Origin: Chromobotia macracanthus | Lineage: Eukaryota; Chordata; Actinopteri; Cypriniformes; Botiidae | Direction: 5' to 3' | Assembly (NCBI GenBank): GCA_036877525.1 | Contig: JAZGTH010000019.1 | Span: 8,536,001-8,600,000, forward strand | Length of the DNA: 64,000 nt | Part shown: one piece after another, positions 35,263-48,709 of the stretch | Numbering within the stretch: position 1 is the stretch's first letter | Layout: each line of letters opens with the position of its first letter | Translations under genes and position numbers: made by a program | Notes under the pieces: generated by a model | Database searches by the model: none | What the model saw: the letters and a program-made list of their open reading frames with translations, nothing else | What the model was told of the DNA's origin: nothing

Positions 35263-35990
35263 GAGATCTGGATTATCTGCATCAACAGTCTCTTCTCATT
35301 CTCTAGCTCCTTCACATGCTACAGGGGATAATTCAGCAGATGATGAAACACGTGAGTGACCAATGATCATTTTGTTCTAGTTCAGTAACAATTACTTGAT
35401 AAAGAATGACAGATCCACAGATGAGTGTGGGTAAGATGCATCACCGCCATAATCTAGCAAAGCACGCATGACCAGTTTATTAGGAACCTATCAGTCCTAT
35501 AGGGCTGCCTGCATAACATGAAGTACAGAGAATCATTTATGTAAACAGTTTAAAATGTGTTATTTAACAATTAAATTAGAAATAGTAAAATCAAACAAAC
35601 ATATCCAGGTCAAGAACTGTATAAACTCTTCGTTTTGCCTACAAATTAGCCTTCAATTATCAAATAAAGCAATTCTTTTGGATGAAACCCTTGGATGAGC
35701 AACCTTATGGATGAATCCCACTGGTGTTTCACCAGACTGGATATTCTGCACAAAAGAGCCAAGGTATACACAACAGTTAAGAGACAAAGCTGAGAAAATG
35801 TGAGAGTGGGACTCTGAGGTAGAATAACAGGAACCTGATCATCTGCAACACTGGTGTTGACAGCAGGCAAGAGAACCTGTGACAGGTCCACAGAATCCAA
35901 AACTGCACTAAGCCTCTGGGGTCCAGACACAGCTGCATGGGCATCAGAGCAGCAGGCGGCAGCCAGCGGCAGAAACACTGATGGAGGAAA
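35263..35990 (-). CDS. candidate exons of an unidentified minus-strand gene
   Basis: Two exon-like pieces. At about 35263-35320 a short frame HVKELENEKRLLMQIIQISS (coiled-coil-like) is bounded by rc CTGTAG and a GTGAGT donor. At about 35838-35985 there is an open frame including SDAHAAVSGPQRLSAVLDSV and LLPAVNTSVADDQ, followed by a weak donor-like GTTCCT. A CpG-rich segment at 36450-36540 could be the promoter, divergent from trip10. I cannot name the protein, and the exon borders are uncertain. Confidence 0.3.
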
Positions 35991-36439
35991 TCACTATTAA
36001 TATACAGAGTGAACAACAATCATTCAGGGGGAACAGAATGAACTGAACGCAGCAAAATAGTGTTCAGTTTAGTGGATGGGGCTACAGACACATCACATCA
36101 GCACAGGCTAAACTCAGCTGTGATATTAGTAGACAACATGGAAGACAGTATGCAGTACACAAACATCTATAAACATAAAGATCTCAGAGAGACTTTGTAC
36201 ACCAAAAACAAATGGCTACAGTGGTAAAATGAGAAAATGTCAGACTAAAGTTTGGATGCACAGAGAGACTGCAGTCAAGACCTGAAGAAAATGGATAAAA
36301 GTGTTAATAAAACCGAGCTGCATTTAAAGCCATCATACATTTTCAAAAAACAAAATTCTTATTTTGGTTCTTGCAACGTTGTTTATGATAAAGCGAATCT
36401 AAACGTTAGCGGAAATAAAATGCACTTTTTAGACAAACC

Positions 36440-36770
36440 AGCAGCTGGCGGCCGGCCGGTTAATTGAGGCGCCGCCACCACCGTTTCTGATTGGCTGTTG
36501 GAAGCGCGTGTAAAGCGCTTCTGTTGGGTGTTGTAGTTCTTCAACACGAACTGATGCTGCGGTTGACGCGATTGTCATTTTATTATTACTTACTTATTTT
36601 ACAACTCGTTCATTAATGTGGGTCTGTGTTTAAAAGTTTACACGTTTTGGTGAAAATCAATTGTCTTAAGAAGGAAGTTTTTATATTATCTCTCTAAAGT
36701 CATTCTAGTGCTGTCTTCTCGGCAGCTTTAGTTTGGTTGAGCTGAGGTTGAAGGTTCCTCTGGTCTAGTG
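36440..36770. promoter_or_regulatory. CpG-rich, possibly divergent promoter upstream of trip10
   Basis: GGCGGCCGGCCGGTTAATTG and GAGGCGCCGCCACC are followed by a GATTGGCTG (inverted CCAAT) near 36488. It lies about 700 bp upstream of the trip10 ATG and beside the minus-strand exon candidates. The start sites are not determined. Confidence 0.4.
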
Positions 36771-37153
36771 AAGAGAACCGTGTGGACGTTAGTGATCCAG
36801 CAGATGTCAGTCTATAGCTGCAAACTGAATAAAGCGAAACTTTTAAAGAGTCGTGGTGTTATGCGTGAAATGTCGAGGATAAACGACCAATGATTTAGAT
36901 CCGATCGCGTAATTCAGCGTGAACTCGAGCAGGTGCTTCAGGTGAAGATCAGACGCCGCTGCTGTAGATGATACCACACATACTACACGTCTGAGGATCC
37001 ATTACCTGAAAAACAGCAGATAACTGCTTGCATGAGGGAGTCTGTTTTAATATCTATAAACCGTGTGAGTCTGAGAGGCTCTGCATTGCGTTTGTGTTTA
37101 GTTCTTTCACAGGCAGGCGGCTGTGCTTCTTCTGCAGTGATTTCTGAGACGTC

Positions 37154-38336
37154 ATGGATTGGGGTTTAGGTCTTTGGGTAAGTCTTACGCTCAGTACTCG
37201 TGTGTCTTTGACTTTATTGATCCATTTGTCACATGTAATTTTTGATCTTTTGTACATGATTTTCTGAGAAAAAACTTAAAACTCCAGGAATAAACACGAT
37301 CACAAAGAATGATTGAGATCATCATTAAGATTAATCTTATATTTAATAAAAAAGAAGTATTTAAATATCCGTATGTATCTGTAAATCTGTACAAACAGTA
37401 AAAATTGCTTTGAAGTGCCAACCTCAAAGCTGTGTAGGTAGCCTATGAGGTGTGCACTACAAAATGTGGTTGTCCCTGGCAAGCATTAATATGGATCTAG
37501 GTAAAATGTACAAGTATAGGAGTCCCATAAAGAAATCAATTGTTCTCAAACCCCTTTTGTTTATTAATATTGTTTTATTTTTTACTTTTAGCAAATCACG
37601 TTACCAAGGTCTATTATGATTTCCTTGTGCTGTCTGAGCTGTTATGGTTGGTACAGGTGAAACTGGTTTGGAGAACCACTGATATCTCTTAGAGCTAACA
37701 CAGAAGAATTTGATAATCTCAGAAGAGAAACAGAGATCAGACAAACCGTCCGATCTCTAGTTTTCTTAAATGATTAAAGAACCAAAACTGAAGTTGATCA
37801 GTGTGCACACACCCCTTCCTGTTACCCTCTGTATCTATTCTGAAATGATAATCCCAGTAAATTTAAGTTATGGTGTGTGTGTTGCACAAATTTGTATCAT
37901 GTGACCCAGCAGCCCATCTTGTCACTACTAGTGTGGAGTGGATCGACCTGTCGAGCTAGTTCAAGTGTGTATGCATAAGAAACAAGCTACACAGATAATG
38001 TGCCGCACCTACCATATAATTCAGAGAGATGAAACACGCACACTCAACATGAAATAACATTAGCTGCCCAGTTTACTCCAGTAAAGTGAAAAAGTCTTCA
38101 ACAATTACAAAATATAGCGTAGGGCTATTTTTAACCATTAGGAATTGAATGACTTATAGAATATATATTGAAAGATGGAATGTAGATTGTGTTTGTGTGT
38201 GTTTGCAGGACCAGCATGATGTGATTGAGAGACACACTCAGTGTGGACTGGACCAGCTGGAGCGCTACGTGAAGTTTGTTAAAGAGAGAGCAGAAATTGA
38301 ACAAAGTTATGCCAAACAGCTCAGGCAAGACACACA

Positions 38337-38371
<35 letters not shown>

Positions 38372-41300
38372 TCAAATAGAAAGAAAGCATTTCCCCATGC
38401 GAGAACAGACACTTGTGTGTTTGCCTGCAGGAATCTCTATAAGAAATATTCCAGACGAGGTACCAAAGAAGATCAGGAGATAAAGTGAGTCCAGCAGCTC
38501 TCAGTCTGTGACGCTTCACAGAACCCAGCAGAATTTGTTTATAATTGTTTCAGAAGTGTTCTCCATGCTAATATTACCCACAACCCACTGAGAAACTGAG
38601 GAGTAGGTGTTTGTAACTCTTCTCAGCTACTTCAGTTGTATTATAGTGAAGAATGCCAATGTTGTAAAAGACGTTTTATAAAGACCTCATGAAAACTAAA
38701 CACAGTGAAAATATAGTCTTTGCATATTTTCCTAGCCCATGGAAACAAAGCGAAAAATGCACTGCACAGCTTTTTGTCCAATAAGATGCTCTCCACATGG
38801 AAGTTCCCGCACCTGTGACTGACTAGCCTTTTACTTGACTCTTGACTTTTACTTAAATACTGCTGTTGACAAGGGCGTGCCTAAAGTTAAAAAGGTTGAG
38901 ATCCACTACTGTATGAGCACTAGATGAATTAGGAGGCAGCCGAAGTATGAGTCCTATTCTAAAATAACCACACTGTGTGTTGTTAACTGTGTGTTAGCAG
39001 ATTGACCAATCAGCAGGCGTTTCAGGAGGTGCTGAATGAGCTTAACGACTATGCTGCCCAGAGGGAACAGCTGGCAGAGAACATGACGGTGACCATCTGT
39101 GTGGAACTCACCAAAAACCTGCAGGAGCTCCGACAAGAGCGCAAGAATGTGAGCCAGACTGTTGAAAGAGTGAGAGCAAGAGGAATGTGTGCGTGATGAA
39201 CTGTCTCCTGAACTGAGAGGAGAAGCAAATGAGGATGTGATCTCCTTTGTTGAATCTGAGGCTCTTAGTGCAAAATAAACACATTTATCTGCAAGTTTTA
39301 CTTTTACATTTAGCAGACGCATTTATCCAAAGCCACTTTTAAATGAGAGCATTTAACATTTTTCTACAAAGCTGTGTTTACAGTTGAAGCTCCAGCTGAA
39401 GCTAGAGGGATTTTTATTAATAAATAAATATAGTTCATTGTTTTATTAACTGGAAGAGTTTGTGGTTGCAGCTGGATGTGTTAATACAGATTGTGTTGTC
39501 ACATCAGAATTTATTATCACCATCTCCTATATATGCTTCTTTGAGATTTTGATTGTAAAGCTGTTCTTCATTGTAGTATTTCTTGGATATTAAGAAGTCT
39601 CAGCAGAACCTTGACAGCATCTTCAAACAGCTGGAACTTGTAAGTGTTGTGAATATCTGACCATGACACATCAAAGCAGTTTTGTGTTGTTTCTCTCCTG
39701 TGAGTTTATATAAAGAACAGAATTGTAACGTTATGACACTATTATGGAAATACTGTAAATAGAATTGAAATATCTCAGGGAACAAAAACTGTAGAATTTC
39801 TACACAACAGCCAGCATGATATATACTGATATTGTTGATGTTTTTATACTGTATTTCTATTTCTGTCTTTAATTTTGAACTACGTTTATTTGAATTTGCA
39901 TGAATTTTTACATTACACTTTGTACACAGCCTAGCTGCCATTGCTCTGGCAATACAAATGTTCAGTTTTTGTCATGCCAATAAAACATACCTACATTGAA
40001 AATGTAATATACTGACAGGGAAATCTGTGTCAGATACAATCATGTTGGACATTTGATTGATCTTTACTAGAGTAAGAAACGATTTGAGAAGGAATGGAAG
40101 GAAGCAGAGAAAGCCATTCAACAGACAGAGAAGGTCCAACAGGACCCCAGCTCCACTAAAGCAGATGTTGATAAGGTACGTGCACATACTACACACACAT
40201 TCACACTCACTACACACATACACAATTCACTTCCACATACATGTGAACGCACATTCACACACTCACCATCCATCACACACACCTCTTAATGGCCTGTGAT
40301 CTATTCTTGGCCTGTGATCTATGCATCAGGTTTGTGTGTTTTAGGCCAAACAGCAGGAACACAGTCGCACACACATGGCAGATGAGTGTAAGAACGAATA
40401 CGCCTTACAGCTGCAGAGATACAACAAAGAGCAAAACAACTTTTATCACTCAGAGATTCCCAGTGTGTTTAAAGTAAGTCTTCCTCTAGATTCAGCATTA
40501 GCATTATTAAAGTCATCAGTCTGCTGACTCCGCCCCCTGCCTGTCAATCACAGAAGCTGCAGGAAATGGAAGAGCGGCGGATCAGAATGTTGGCAGACGG
40601 ATATGTGCAGTTCTCTGAAATGGAGATAAAGCTCCTGCCAAACATCAACAAGTGTTTGGATGCCATCAGCACAGCGGGGAGGAAGATCAATGAGAAACAG
40701 GTATGTGTTCTCACCCGAATACACACACACACACTCATATACAGTAACAGTCATATATCAAGTCATCTCCTGCTATGGCTTTACTGTGGTATAGTAAAAT
40801 AAAGTTTAGAAATACTGACAATAATTTCTCATGCTGTGTGGTGATCGAAGTTTCTGGAATGACTTCTCAGAAACCTTATTTTTCTCTGATCTTGAATGAA
40901 ACGCTTGAAGATTAATGTTCCACCAGGATATGAGACCACACCTCCTTTGAGATCCCACTTCACTTCTTCCTGAGCTCATGTCAGTCTCATCTCGTGCTCA
41001 TCTTGAAGAATATGTTGGTTCTCTGAGTTTGCTCCTTAATAGCTCAGAAGACTTAAGGGAGATATCATGTTTCAGTCAACTATCATATGTTTCTCTCCAG
41101 TATTTTTGTTTTTTTTGCAAAAAACACAAATGAGGCAATTATTGTGATATTAGGAGTATATAGCCAGAAAATTAATAATTAGCAACAGGGATACTTTGAT
41201 GATAAACAGGTCAGAGTTGTCAATTTAATCTAGCTGTGTCTCAAACATCTCATATCTTCTTTCAAGTCTCCTTTGATTTTATTTTGTGTGTTTAACCCTT

Positions 41301-43964
41301 AAATAAAACACAAATATTTATTATATAAACCAGTTTTGTTTGAAAATGAAATGGGACAGAATCATCATTTGTGTTTCTTTAGGACACTGCAGTGCTTGTA
41401 GAACAGTATAAATCTGGTCTGTTGCCCCCTGCTGATGTGGAGTTTGAAGATTACAGTCAAGGAGTCAAAGCTTCTGCCAATGAGAACACGGCACACCTGC
41501 CCAAAGTCCGAATCAAGCAGCTGTTCTACAAGAAAAACAAGGTACATGCACATGAAGATGTAGTTTGTCTGCCAGTTATTTTCTCTCTATGTTCCTCTCC
41601 ATACTGACACACCATGACATTTGGAGAACTTGGAACTGCTTTGTGGCGTTTTAACACCCAGTTTGTTACGAGTGTTTGTTACAAAACCAACAGTGACCAA
41701 TGAAAGGAGAATTGCTCAACAAAAGTTGGTTAGTTTACAAATGCCTTGTAAACGCTTAACAAATCTATCAGGAAATTTAACATTGTGACAATTTAATCAC
41801 TGTTTTCAAACAAAGCAAATGAACTACAGGTATGAAAAGAGATCAGACCAGAAAACAACATAAAATATATCAAGAGCTTGGTCCAAAAGATAATAAACAG
41901 AGACAAAGCACCATAAATTCCACATTAGTTGGGTGAAGGACTTTATGGATGCATCTTTTTACCATATTACGCAGGGGTTATAGACGCTTGTGCAAACAGC
42001 GGCCATCATTTTTATTGTCTTGGTACAACCATGATAAAGACAAAGTCTAATTCTTCTGACAATTATTCACCTAGACTGTTGTTGGGCAAAAGTACAAGTT
42101 CATTCACAAAAGTAGGTTTCCAAGGATTTGATTAAAAGCAGTGGTTCAGGGGGAGCTGGCCTGTCAACTGAAAGGAGTTGTAAAGCCTGTATAGTCAAGA
42201 AATGCGCTGTTAAAAATATATTATTTTCTAGGCTGAAGTAAAATTGGAGTTTTGTTTTTCATTTACATTTACGCATTTGGCAGACGCTTTTATCCAAAGC
42301 GACTTATAGTGCATTGAAGTTATACATTTTCTTAGTACATGTACTCCCTGGGAATTGAACCCACCACCTCTTGCGCTGCTAACGCAATGCTCTACCAGTG
42401 AGCTACAGGAGAACCTTCTCATGGTTTCAGTTTTATAAGGCACTTGAGTAATGACCCAAAACGTTTAAATTTCTAGTTTATGTTCACTGTAGCGCCATTC
42501 TGTGCACCAGGATGTGTTGTTCTATGTTTCATGAAGAATCTGTTTTAATAGTTTGACTTGTGTTTGTTTTCCAGCTCGCATCTCCTGATAAAAACATGGT
42601 ACAGTGAGCAACAAGTATTGAAAATAATATTTCTGAGATGATATCAGGGCCATTCATCATGTTTTGTGTCAGTGTGTACAGTGATAGTATTTAGTCAATG
42701 TTAGGAATTGATTTCTTAAAGATGTGTTGGTGATTTAAAACATATACTTAAAAGTATACTTAAATACTCATGTAAAGATGTAATAGTAATAATATATTGT
42801 GTTATACTTGAGAATATTGATAAATTTGATCATTACATACGATATGATGTTCACATTGTAGTGTTTGAATGAATGCATTTAAAGTGTGTGTGTGTGAAGC
42901 CCCCTTTAGTTGAGGACTTTAATCGTCTCCCTCCTGATCAGAGAAGGAAACGTCTGCAGGAAAAGATTGATGATGTCAACAAAGAGCTACAGAGAGAGAT
43001 GGAGCAGAGGTACATCACCATCTCCATGACTACAGCTGATCTTTAACATCCTACAGTACACATTCACTTGTGTTGATATTAAATATATTGTGTTGTGCTG
43101 TCTGTCTCTCTGTCTGTTCATCTTTCAGTGAAGCTTTGAAGAAGATGAAAGGGGTTTATGAACAAAATTCTCAGCTTGGAGATCCATCCAGTCTACAGCC
43201 TCAGATCACACAAACCGCTAACAACATTGCCAGACTGAGAGGAGAACTCAACAAATATCAGGTACACACACACTTGTAACATACAGAAGTCACATGTATA
43301 AATCTATAACCATATATGTGTTGTGTATGTATATTGTGTAGGCACAGTTAAATGAAGCTGGTGGTGGATCACAATATCAGACCAGGTTTGTTTGCACACA
43401 AACACACACATTGTGGAATTTTGTTTCTGAAAAAATATCACCTGTTTAGAAACTGTCATAAAACTCCTTGTAATTTATGTTTACTGTTTTTTTTGTGTAT
43501 TTTTACAGTATTAACCTGGTATGTTGTGTTTGTTTGTGTGTAGTTCAGAGTGTGCCTCTGTATTGAGCTCCAGCGTCTCTCCGTCTCATGAGAATATATA
43601 TGAATATGGTTTTGATGAGGATTTTGACGTTGACATGCCCATCGGCCAGTGTAAAGCACTCTATAACTTTGATGGTGAGTTTTTTTGATTGTTTCATTTT
43701 TATTGCTGATGTTGAAACAGATCCTAAATCCACCTATAATGATTACCCCTGATGCTTTACCCCCATAAGAAGTCTCTCTCAGACCTCCCTTGAGTCTGTC
43801 TCTCACCTGTGTGTGTTTCAGGTGACAGTGAAGGTGCTGTGTGCATTGAGATGGGTGAGCAGCTGAGTTTGATGGATGAAGATCAGGGTGACGGCTGGGT
43901 TAAAGTTCAGAGGGCAAATGGAGACGTAGGATATGTGCCAGCATCCTACATCCAAATCATTTGA
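37154..43964 (+). CDS. trip10: TRIP10/CIP4, F-BAR and SH3 Cdc42 effector, complete
   Basis: Membrane-curving adaptor that binds active Cdc42 and links to actin regulators and dynamin during endocytosis. Coding exons: 37154-37177, 38209-38324, 38431-38484, 39001-39148, 39577-39639, 40071-40175, 40345-40473, 40554-40700, 41383-41541, 42575-42598, 42900-43009, 43129-43261, 43342-43385, 43544-43674, 43822-43964. Phases agree and give 510 codons including stop. It starts MDWGLGLW, then the F-BAR domain (ERHTQCGLDQLERYVKFVKE ... VEFEDYSQ), a central HR1-type coiled coil (RRKRLQEKIDDVNKELQRE ... ARLRGELNKYQ) and a C-terminal SH3 (about residues 451-509; CKALYNFDG, GDGWVKV, GYVPASYI). Intron 2 starts with GC rather than GT. 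Order with sh2d3a and vav1 supports TRIP10 rather than FNBP1/FNBP1L. Confidence 0.95.
38325..38430 (+). other. GC-AG intron in trip10 with an adjoining (GT)n tract
   Basis: Exon 2 ends CTCAG and the intron begins GCAAGA. Only this placement keeps KQLR-NLYKKYS in frame and matches the family. A (GT)n run starts about 13 nt after the donor, and the intron is only 106 nt. Confidence 0.9.
39300..39345 (-). mobile_element. SINE tail fragment in a trip10 intron
   Basis: TTTACATTTAGCAGACGCAT then TTATCCAAAGCCACTT, the conserved tail only. Confidence 0.55.
42258..42412 (-). mobile_element. tRNA-derived SINE in a trip10 intron
   Basis: Contains CATTTGGCAGACGCTTTTAT, CCAAAGCGACTTATAG and, at the right end, GCAATGCTCTACCAGTGAGC (tRNA-like head on the minus strand). 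Same family as 7366-7508. Confidence 0.75.
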
Positions 43965-45214
43965 TTCCACCTTCAGCATCACCTGATTCCACCTTCCGCA
44001 TCACCTGATTCCACCTGTACCTTCAGCTACTCTCAAGATCAAACCCTGCATCAAAACCATCTAACATCACAAGATGTTTTAAATCGGGTTGCTCAGCTCT
44101 GCTTTTGGAAATCCTCACTGCACCATATATATCAAAGCCTTATAACACACCTCAAGTAGCCATTCACAGTCTAGAGTTCACCTGACAACATCAGGCAGGT
44201 GTGTTAGTGCAGTTGGAGCTAAACTCTTCAGGAAGGTGGATCTCCAGAACTGAGCAGCACAACACGTATTGTTGAGATGTTATTGGGAATGTTTTTCAGT
44301 GGTTTCTCTGTCAGTACGCAGCAGGTGCCACATCATTACTGCATGATGACTAAATTCTGATTTCCTGAAGTCATTTGAGCTTTAAAGATGATAATTTCAT
44401 TATCTTTAAGTCTGGTGTTTGTGTTTAGTAAAGATGAAAATCTATTAAAAACACTTTGTTGTGAACATTATGTTGACTTTCACTTGTTATATTTTGGAAA
44501 AGGAAACTGTATTAGTGTAAGGATACAAATGTTCTTACAAGAACTACTCTGGTTCAGTGAGTTAAGATTAGGGGTTTCATTTTCACCCTTCATTCATGTT
44601 CCATGGTATTTGCATATACACAAAGGAGTATAATAGGTAACAAGTAAGATGTTATTGATAATTTGTTCAAATAAGCTTAATAAATTGACTAATATGTAGT
44701 TCATGGTAAACCGTGTAGTTCATATACTGTAGTTATATCTTGATCTCCACCTGCTGGCTGTACAATGTTGTTACAAAATGCACCTCTGAAATTATCATCC
44801 TAAAGCATTCATTTGCGTAAGCAAATCGGTCACAGTGCGATATATTAATTCTCATTGTAATTAAGTACAATTTATTTGAAGTGACAGACCTTCTCTTAGA
44901 TACTGTCACAAACCCACATGCACATAGGTGAGGGAACGTGATGTCTGTGGCTGTTTGTACCTGGTATCTTTACACAGATGTGAACACATCCACGTTGTCT
45001 TATGAAGTAAACGGTGTTCTTAGGGTCAGTCAAACACACTCTTGTGTAAATGGCTCAACTGGATTAACTGGATCAGCACTCTCTGATTGAGCTGTATCCT
45101 GCAGATTCTTCAACTTAACATTTTCCACCTCTATCACAATACTAAAACTCAAAGAATTGGACTTTGAATTGGACTCAGTTCCTATTTCTGCCAGCAGAGG
45201 GTGGTCATGAGAAG
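43965..45214. other. convergent 3' UTRs of trip10 and sh2d3a
   Basis: No coding exon. An AATAAA at 44679-44684 (plus) could end trip10. A TTTATT at 44871-44876 (AATAAA on minus) could end sh2d3a. Just after the trip10 stop, CACCTTCAGCATCACCTGATTC-like phrases repeat two to three times. Confidence 0.45.
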
Positions 45215-48200
45215 TCAACCTTCTGAAGTTTCATCTGGTTCCAGTTTGTTGGAGAGGACAGTGAGGATTCTGATAAATTTTGCATAGCGCTCCTTGCGTT
45301 CAGCCTTTGCACCAGTTTGGCCCCAGAAGAGACGCAGAGCAAACTCCGTCTGAAACACCTCCAGTAGCTCAGGGATTGGCTCCCAGCCTGCTGCTGGCAG
45401 AAAGTGACAGGTCAGTCATCCAATCAGATCACTGCACCTAGTTGTGAGTTTGTATATGAGTGTGTGCACCTGAGAGCAGACTGTGAGCATGCTTTGTATA
45501 GTCGCTGGCATGTAGTGCAGCAATGCGTGCTGACTGCAGCATGTTGTACAGCAGCTGACATCCCCTGTCTGTAGATTCTACACTGTCTTCCCCCTCCATC
45601 AACCTTAGCAAAGGCACCATGTGTGGAAGAGACAACTGTCCTGACACCACAGAGTCTACAACATACAATGCTGACTGTAAACTACAGACATACATGCAAC
45701 ACTTGCTACAAACAACAGGCAACAACCATAAACTACATACAACACTTATTGTAAATTACACACACACTCACCGTCGCCCTCCTGAAGTGATTTCATGAAC
45801 GGTTTGAGTGTTTTTTCAAACTGCACAGCACTATCAGTATGATTCCTCCTCAATGCTCTCCACGTCATCTCTAGCCTCACCACCTACACACACATCAGTA
45901 TGCGTTATCTCCAGCCTGAAATGCACACACCTGCCTATCTAAAAAGAACATAGACCAGTGTTTCCCAACCCTGTTGCTGGAGGCACATCAACAGCCTGTC
46001 TGTACAGACTTCAACACCTGAAAGGGGTGTAAATTGAAAGACACATCCAAAATGTGTTCCTCCAGTATCAGGGTTGGGAAAGACTGCAATTGGTTTGGAC
46101 CAATTAAGAACGTAATTGGCATTGTCTCTAGCTTTACCATCTTCACCGAGCTGTGAGAGTTTGGTACCTGAGGCAGCTCCAGGGCCTTCATGACAGCAGA
46201 GAAGGCGTACAAGTCGTGTGTTGTGTTGCGTAGCTCCTGGGCTAGCTGGATGATCTTGTGCAGCACAGTCGCCCTCTGACCCACCGACCCTGTGCAGCCC
46301 AGAAGATCCACAGCAATGCCAAGAGCCAGCACGTGATGCCTGCCGGAAATGTCATGTGATGACATCACACATCATGAATGACATCATTACGCATAACCAG
46401 AGATCATAGGGTATCACTTTACGTCTTTGTTCTTCCTGACACACACCTTTCCAGTAGATCTTGTCTCAGTTGCCCTCCATGTGGCAGTGTTATGAGCTCT
46501 AAACCCGTTTCCACTCCCATATTCCTCTTCTGTTCCACTGTCACACCTGTGACACGGGCCACCTGAGAGAGAGAATACATGAGGATGTTTTATTTTAGCA
46601 GTGTTGAGGATGGACTGTTGTGTGCTGTACCTGACAGTTGACACTGAGCATGTGCAAGGCACTGGTCTTGGCATCAGTGCGTGTGAGCAGTTCTTTGACT
46701 TTGAGCAGCGTGCTCTGTTCCAGAGGACGGTTGTTCTCCGGCAGCAGCAGTGAGCGGAACTCATCCAGACGAAAGCATGAAGTTGTTTCGATCTGCGGAC
46801 ATTCAAAATGCCAGTCTCTCTCGCCTGCTGCTCTCTCTCTCTCTTTCTGCTCCTCCTCCAGTTTCTGGGCCTCTAGGAAACCAAAGCTGGTTTCGGTGAG
46901 ACGTGCACGGCTGGTCCATTTCTCCTGAGTGCGGAGACGTGCTACGTGACCTTTGGGCAACATGGTGATGGGAACCTGTGTGACATCAGAGGTGAGCTAT
47001 TTAAAATCAACACTCATTTTGATTTGATGTTGATCATGTCCGGCTGTGAATGCTCACCTGAGGCACCAGTTCACCGTAAAGGCTGCCGGGGTCTGGCTCT
47101 GGACCTCCTGATGCTGGGGAGAACACGATGGAGATTCTCAGCGGTTTGGGCGGTGCTCTGGAATGCAGCTGTCCATCAGAGCCGCGAAGAGGGGAGCCGC
47201 CGAGACATGATTGGCTGGGTGGAGCTGAGCAGGAAGTACCTGGGCTAAGCAGAGGTTCACTTCCTGTGCGGAACACAGGAGAAACAGGGGCAGGGCTGGA
47301 CTTCTGTGACGGACTCGTCTGAGGTGCACCTGCAAAACAAGAAAAAGTATTATGGTTCATTTTAATTGGGTTAGTTTTTGGTGTAGCTTGATATAAAAAC
47401 AACAGACGTCAGTCCTCACTAATTTAGTGAAAGAAATGTCTGCGAGTGTGTATGTACCTGCACAAAGGGTGGTGTCAGATTGTGCAGACTGCAGAGGTGT
47501 TCTCCCAACTGTCTCCAGGTTAGCAGGCTGACTGCCACTCCTACCACAAACAGACACACACTACATGTATCTGCAGCTGTGTTGTTTTATTGTAGCTTTA
47601 TGCTGTTGTATTATTATTTGTGTGTGTTTACCTGAGCAGGTTGTTGATCTGTAGTGTGTCTTTCTGAGACGAGCTTAAGCTCCGCCTCTTCCTCTGACCA
47701 CTTGACAAAGTAGATGAGCTGGACAATCTCGCAGCCTGGTGCTCGCTGATGATGCGTAGCGGCAGGGTGCGTGTGATTGGATGAAAGATGATGGCTCCTA
47801 AGGAATTTGAGACTGGCCGCCGTCCACCAACATGGAATCGAATTAAAGCAGGAATGTTGTCGAACTGATCGTTTTCAAATTGAAACAGCTCCCGAGAGTA
47901 ACCCTACAGACACAACACACAATGCTTAACACCTGACTGTTTATTGGGATGACAGACAATGCAGTTGTTTGCAATGAGCAAGCTACCTGTTTGGGTCGCA
48001 GCATGACTCGTATGATTTTGAAATGCATGTGTTGATTTTTCCACATGCAGCTTAGGACGTAGTCACCCACACAAGAGCTTGAGTCTCGCACCAGAAAATC
48101 ACCATCTCTACACAACAGCTGCTCGGCACCCTGCACACATACAGTATAAATGCAAACACAAACCATATAGACATACAACACATGCACTAAAAAAACCTAC

Positions 48201-48709
48201 AAATTCAAACCATTCAAAATAGTAAATATGAAATGTTTTATTATATTGAAATGTTGCCACTTCAGTTCAAACAAACAAGAAGTTTAACATTTTAAGTTAG
48301 TCCAATAATCCTCTACTGTACACTGTAAATAAACATACATTGATGCATTTGGCAGACACTTTTACTCAAAGCAACAGTACATTCAACGATACACCTGGGA
48401 ATTGACCCCACAACCATTGCACTGCTAACACAATGCTCTACCAGTTGAGCTACAGGAACACCACGCTGAGAAAATGTAGCCAAGCATCTTCTAACTTGTG
48501 GTCCCAAAGTAATGATTTTTATCACTGTGTATGGTCATTTAAAATTCTTAACACATTCTATTCTTATGTCCCACAGGAACCAAGCAGCACACAGGTGTGA
48601 AGCAGATACACACCTCACGCGCTAGCTGCCCGTGGTACCAGGCATGACTCCTCAGATCTTCAGTGCTGAGTTTCAGTTCCTCCTCCAGTTCCTTTTTCAG
48701 AGAGTCCAT
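45215..48709 (-). CDS. sh2d3a: SH2D3A/NSP-family adaptor (SH2 plus Cdc25-like domain), complete
   Basis: Cytoplasmic adaptor of the NSP family (SH2D3A, SH2D3C, BCAR3), whose C-terminal GEF-like fold binds Cas proteins rather than acting as a normal exchange factor. Exons in transcript order: 48614-48719 (ATG at 48709), 47987-48130, 47632-47903, 47458-47540, 47058-47329, 46631-46975, 46447-46562, 46168-46339, 45772-45883, 45470-45655, 45215-45393. From the ATG this totals 659 codons including stop, in phase. It starts MDSLKKELEEELKLSTEDLR. The SH2 domain begins at about residue 22 (SHAWYHG, DGDFLVRDS). A Ser/Pro-rich linker includes SPVFRTGSEPLLSP, and the Cdc25-like domain includes NMGVETGLELITLPHG and LGCTGSVGQRA. 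It ends NKLEPDETSEG. The position between trip10 and vav1 favours SH2D3A over its paralogues. Confidence 0.9.
48337..48462 (-). mobile_element. tRNA-derived SINE in sh2d3a intron 1
   Basis: Shares GCATTTGGCAGACACTTTTA and AATGCTCTACCAGTTGAGCT with the other SINE copies. The body is slightly shortened. Confidence 0.7.
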
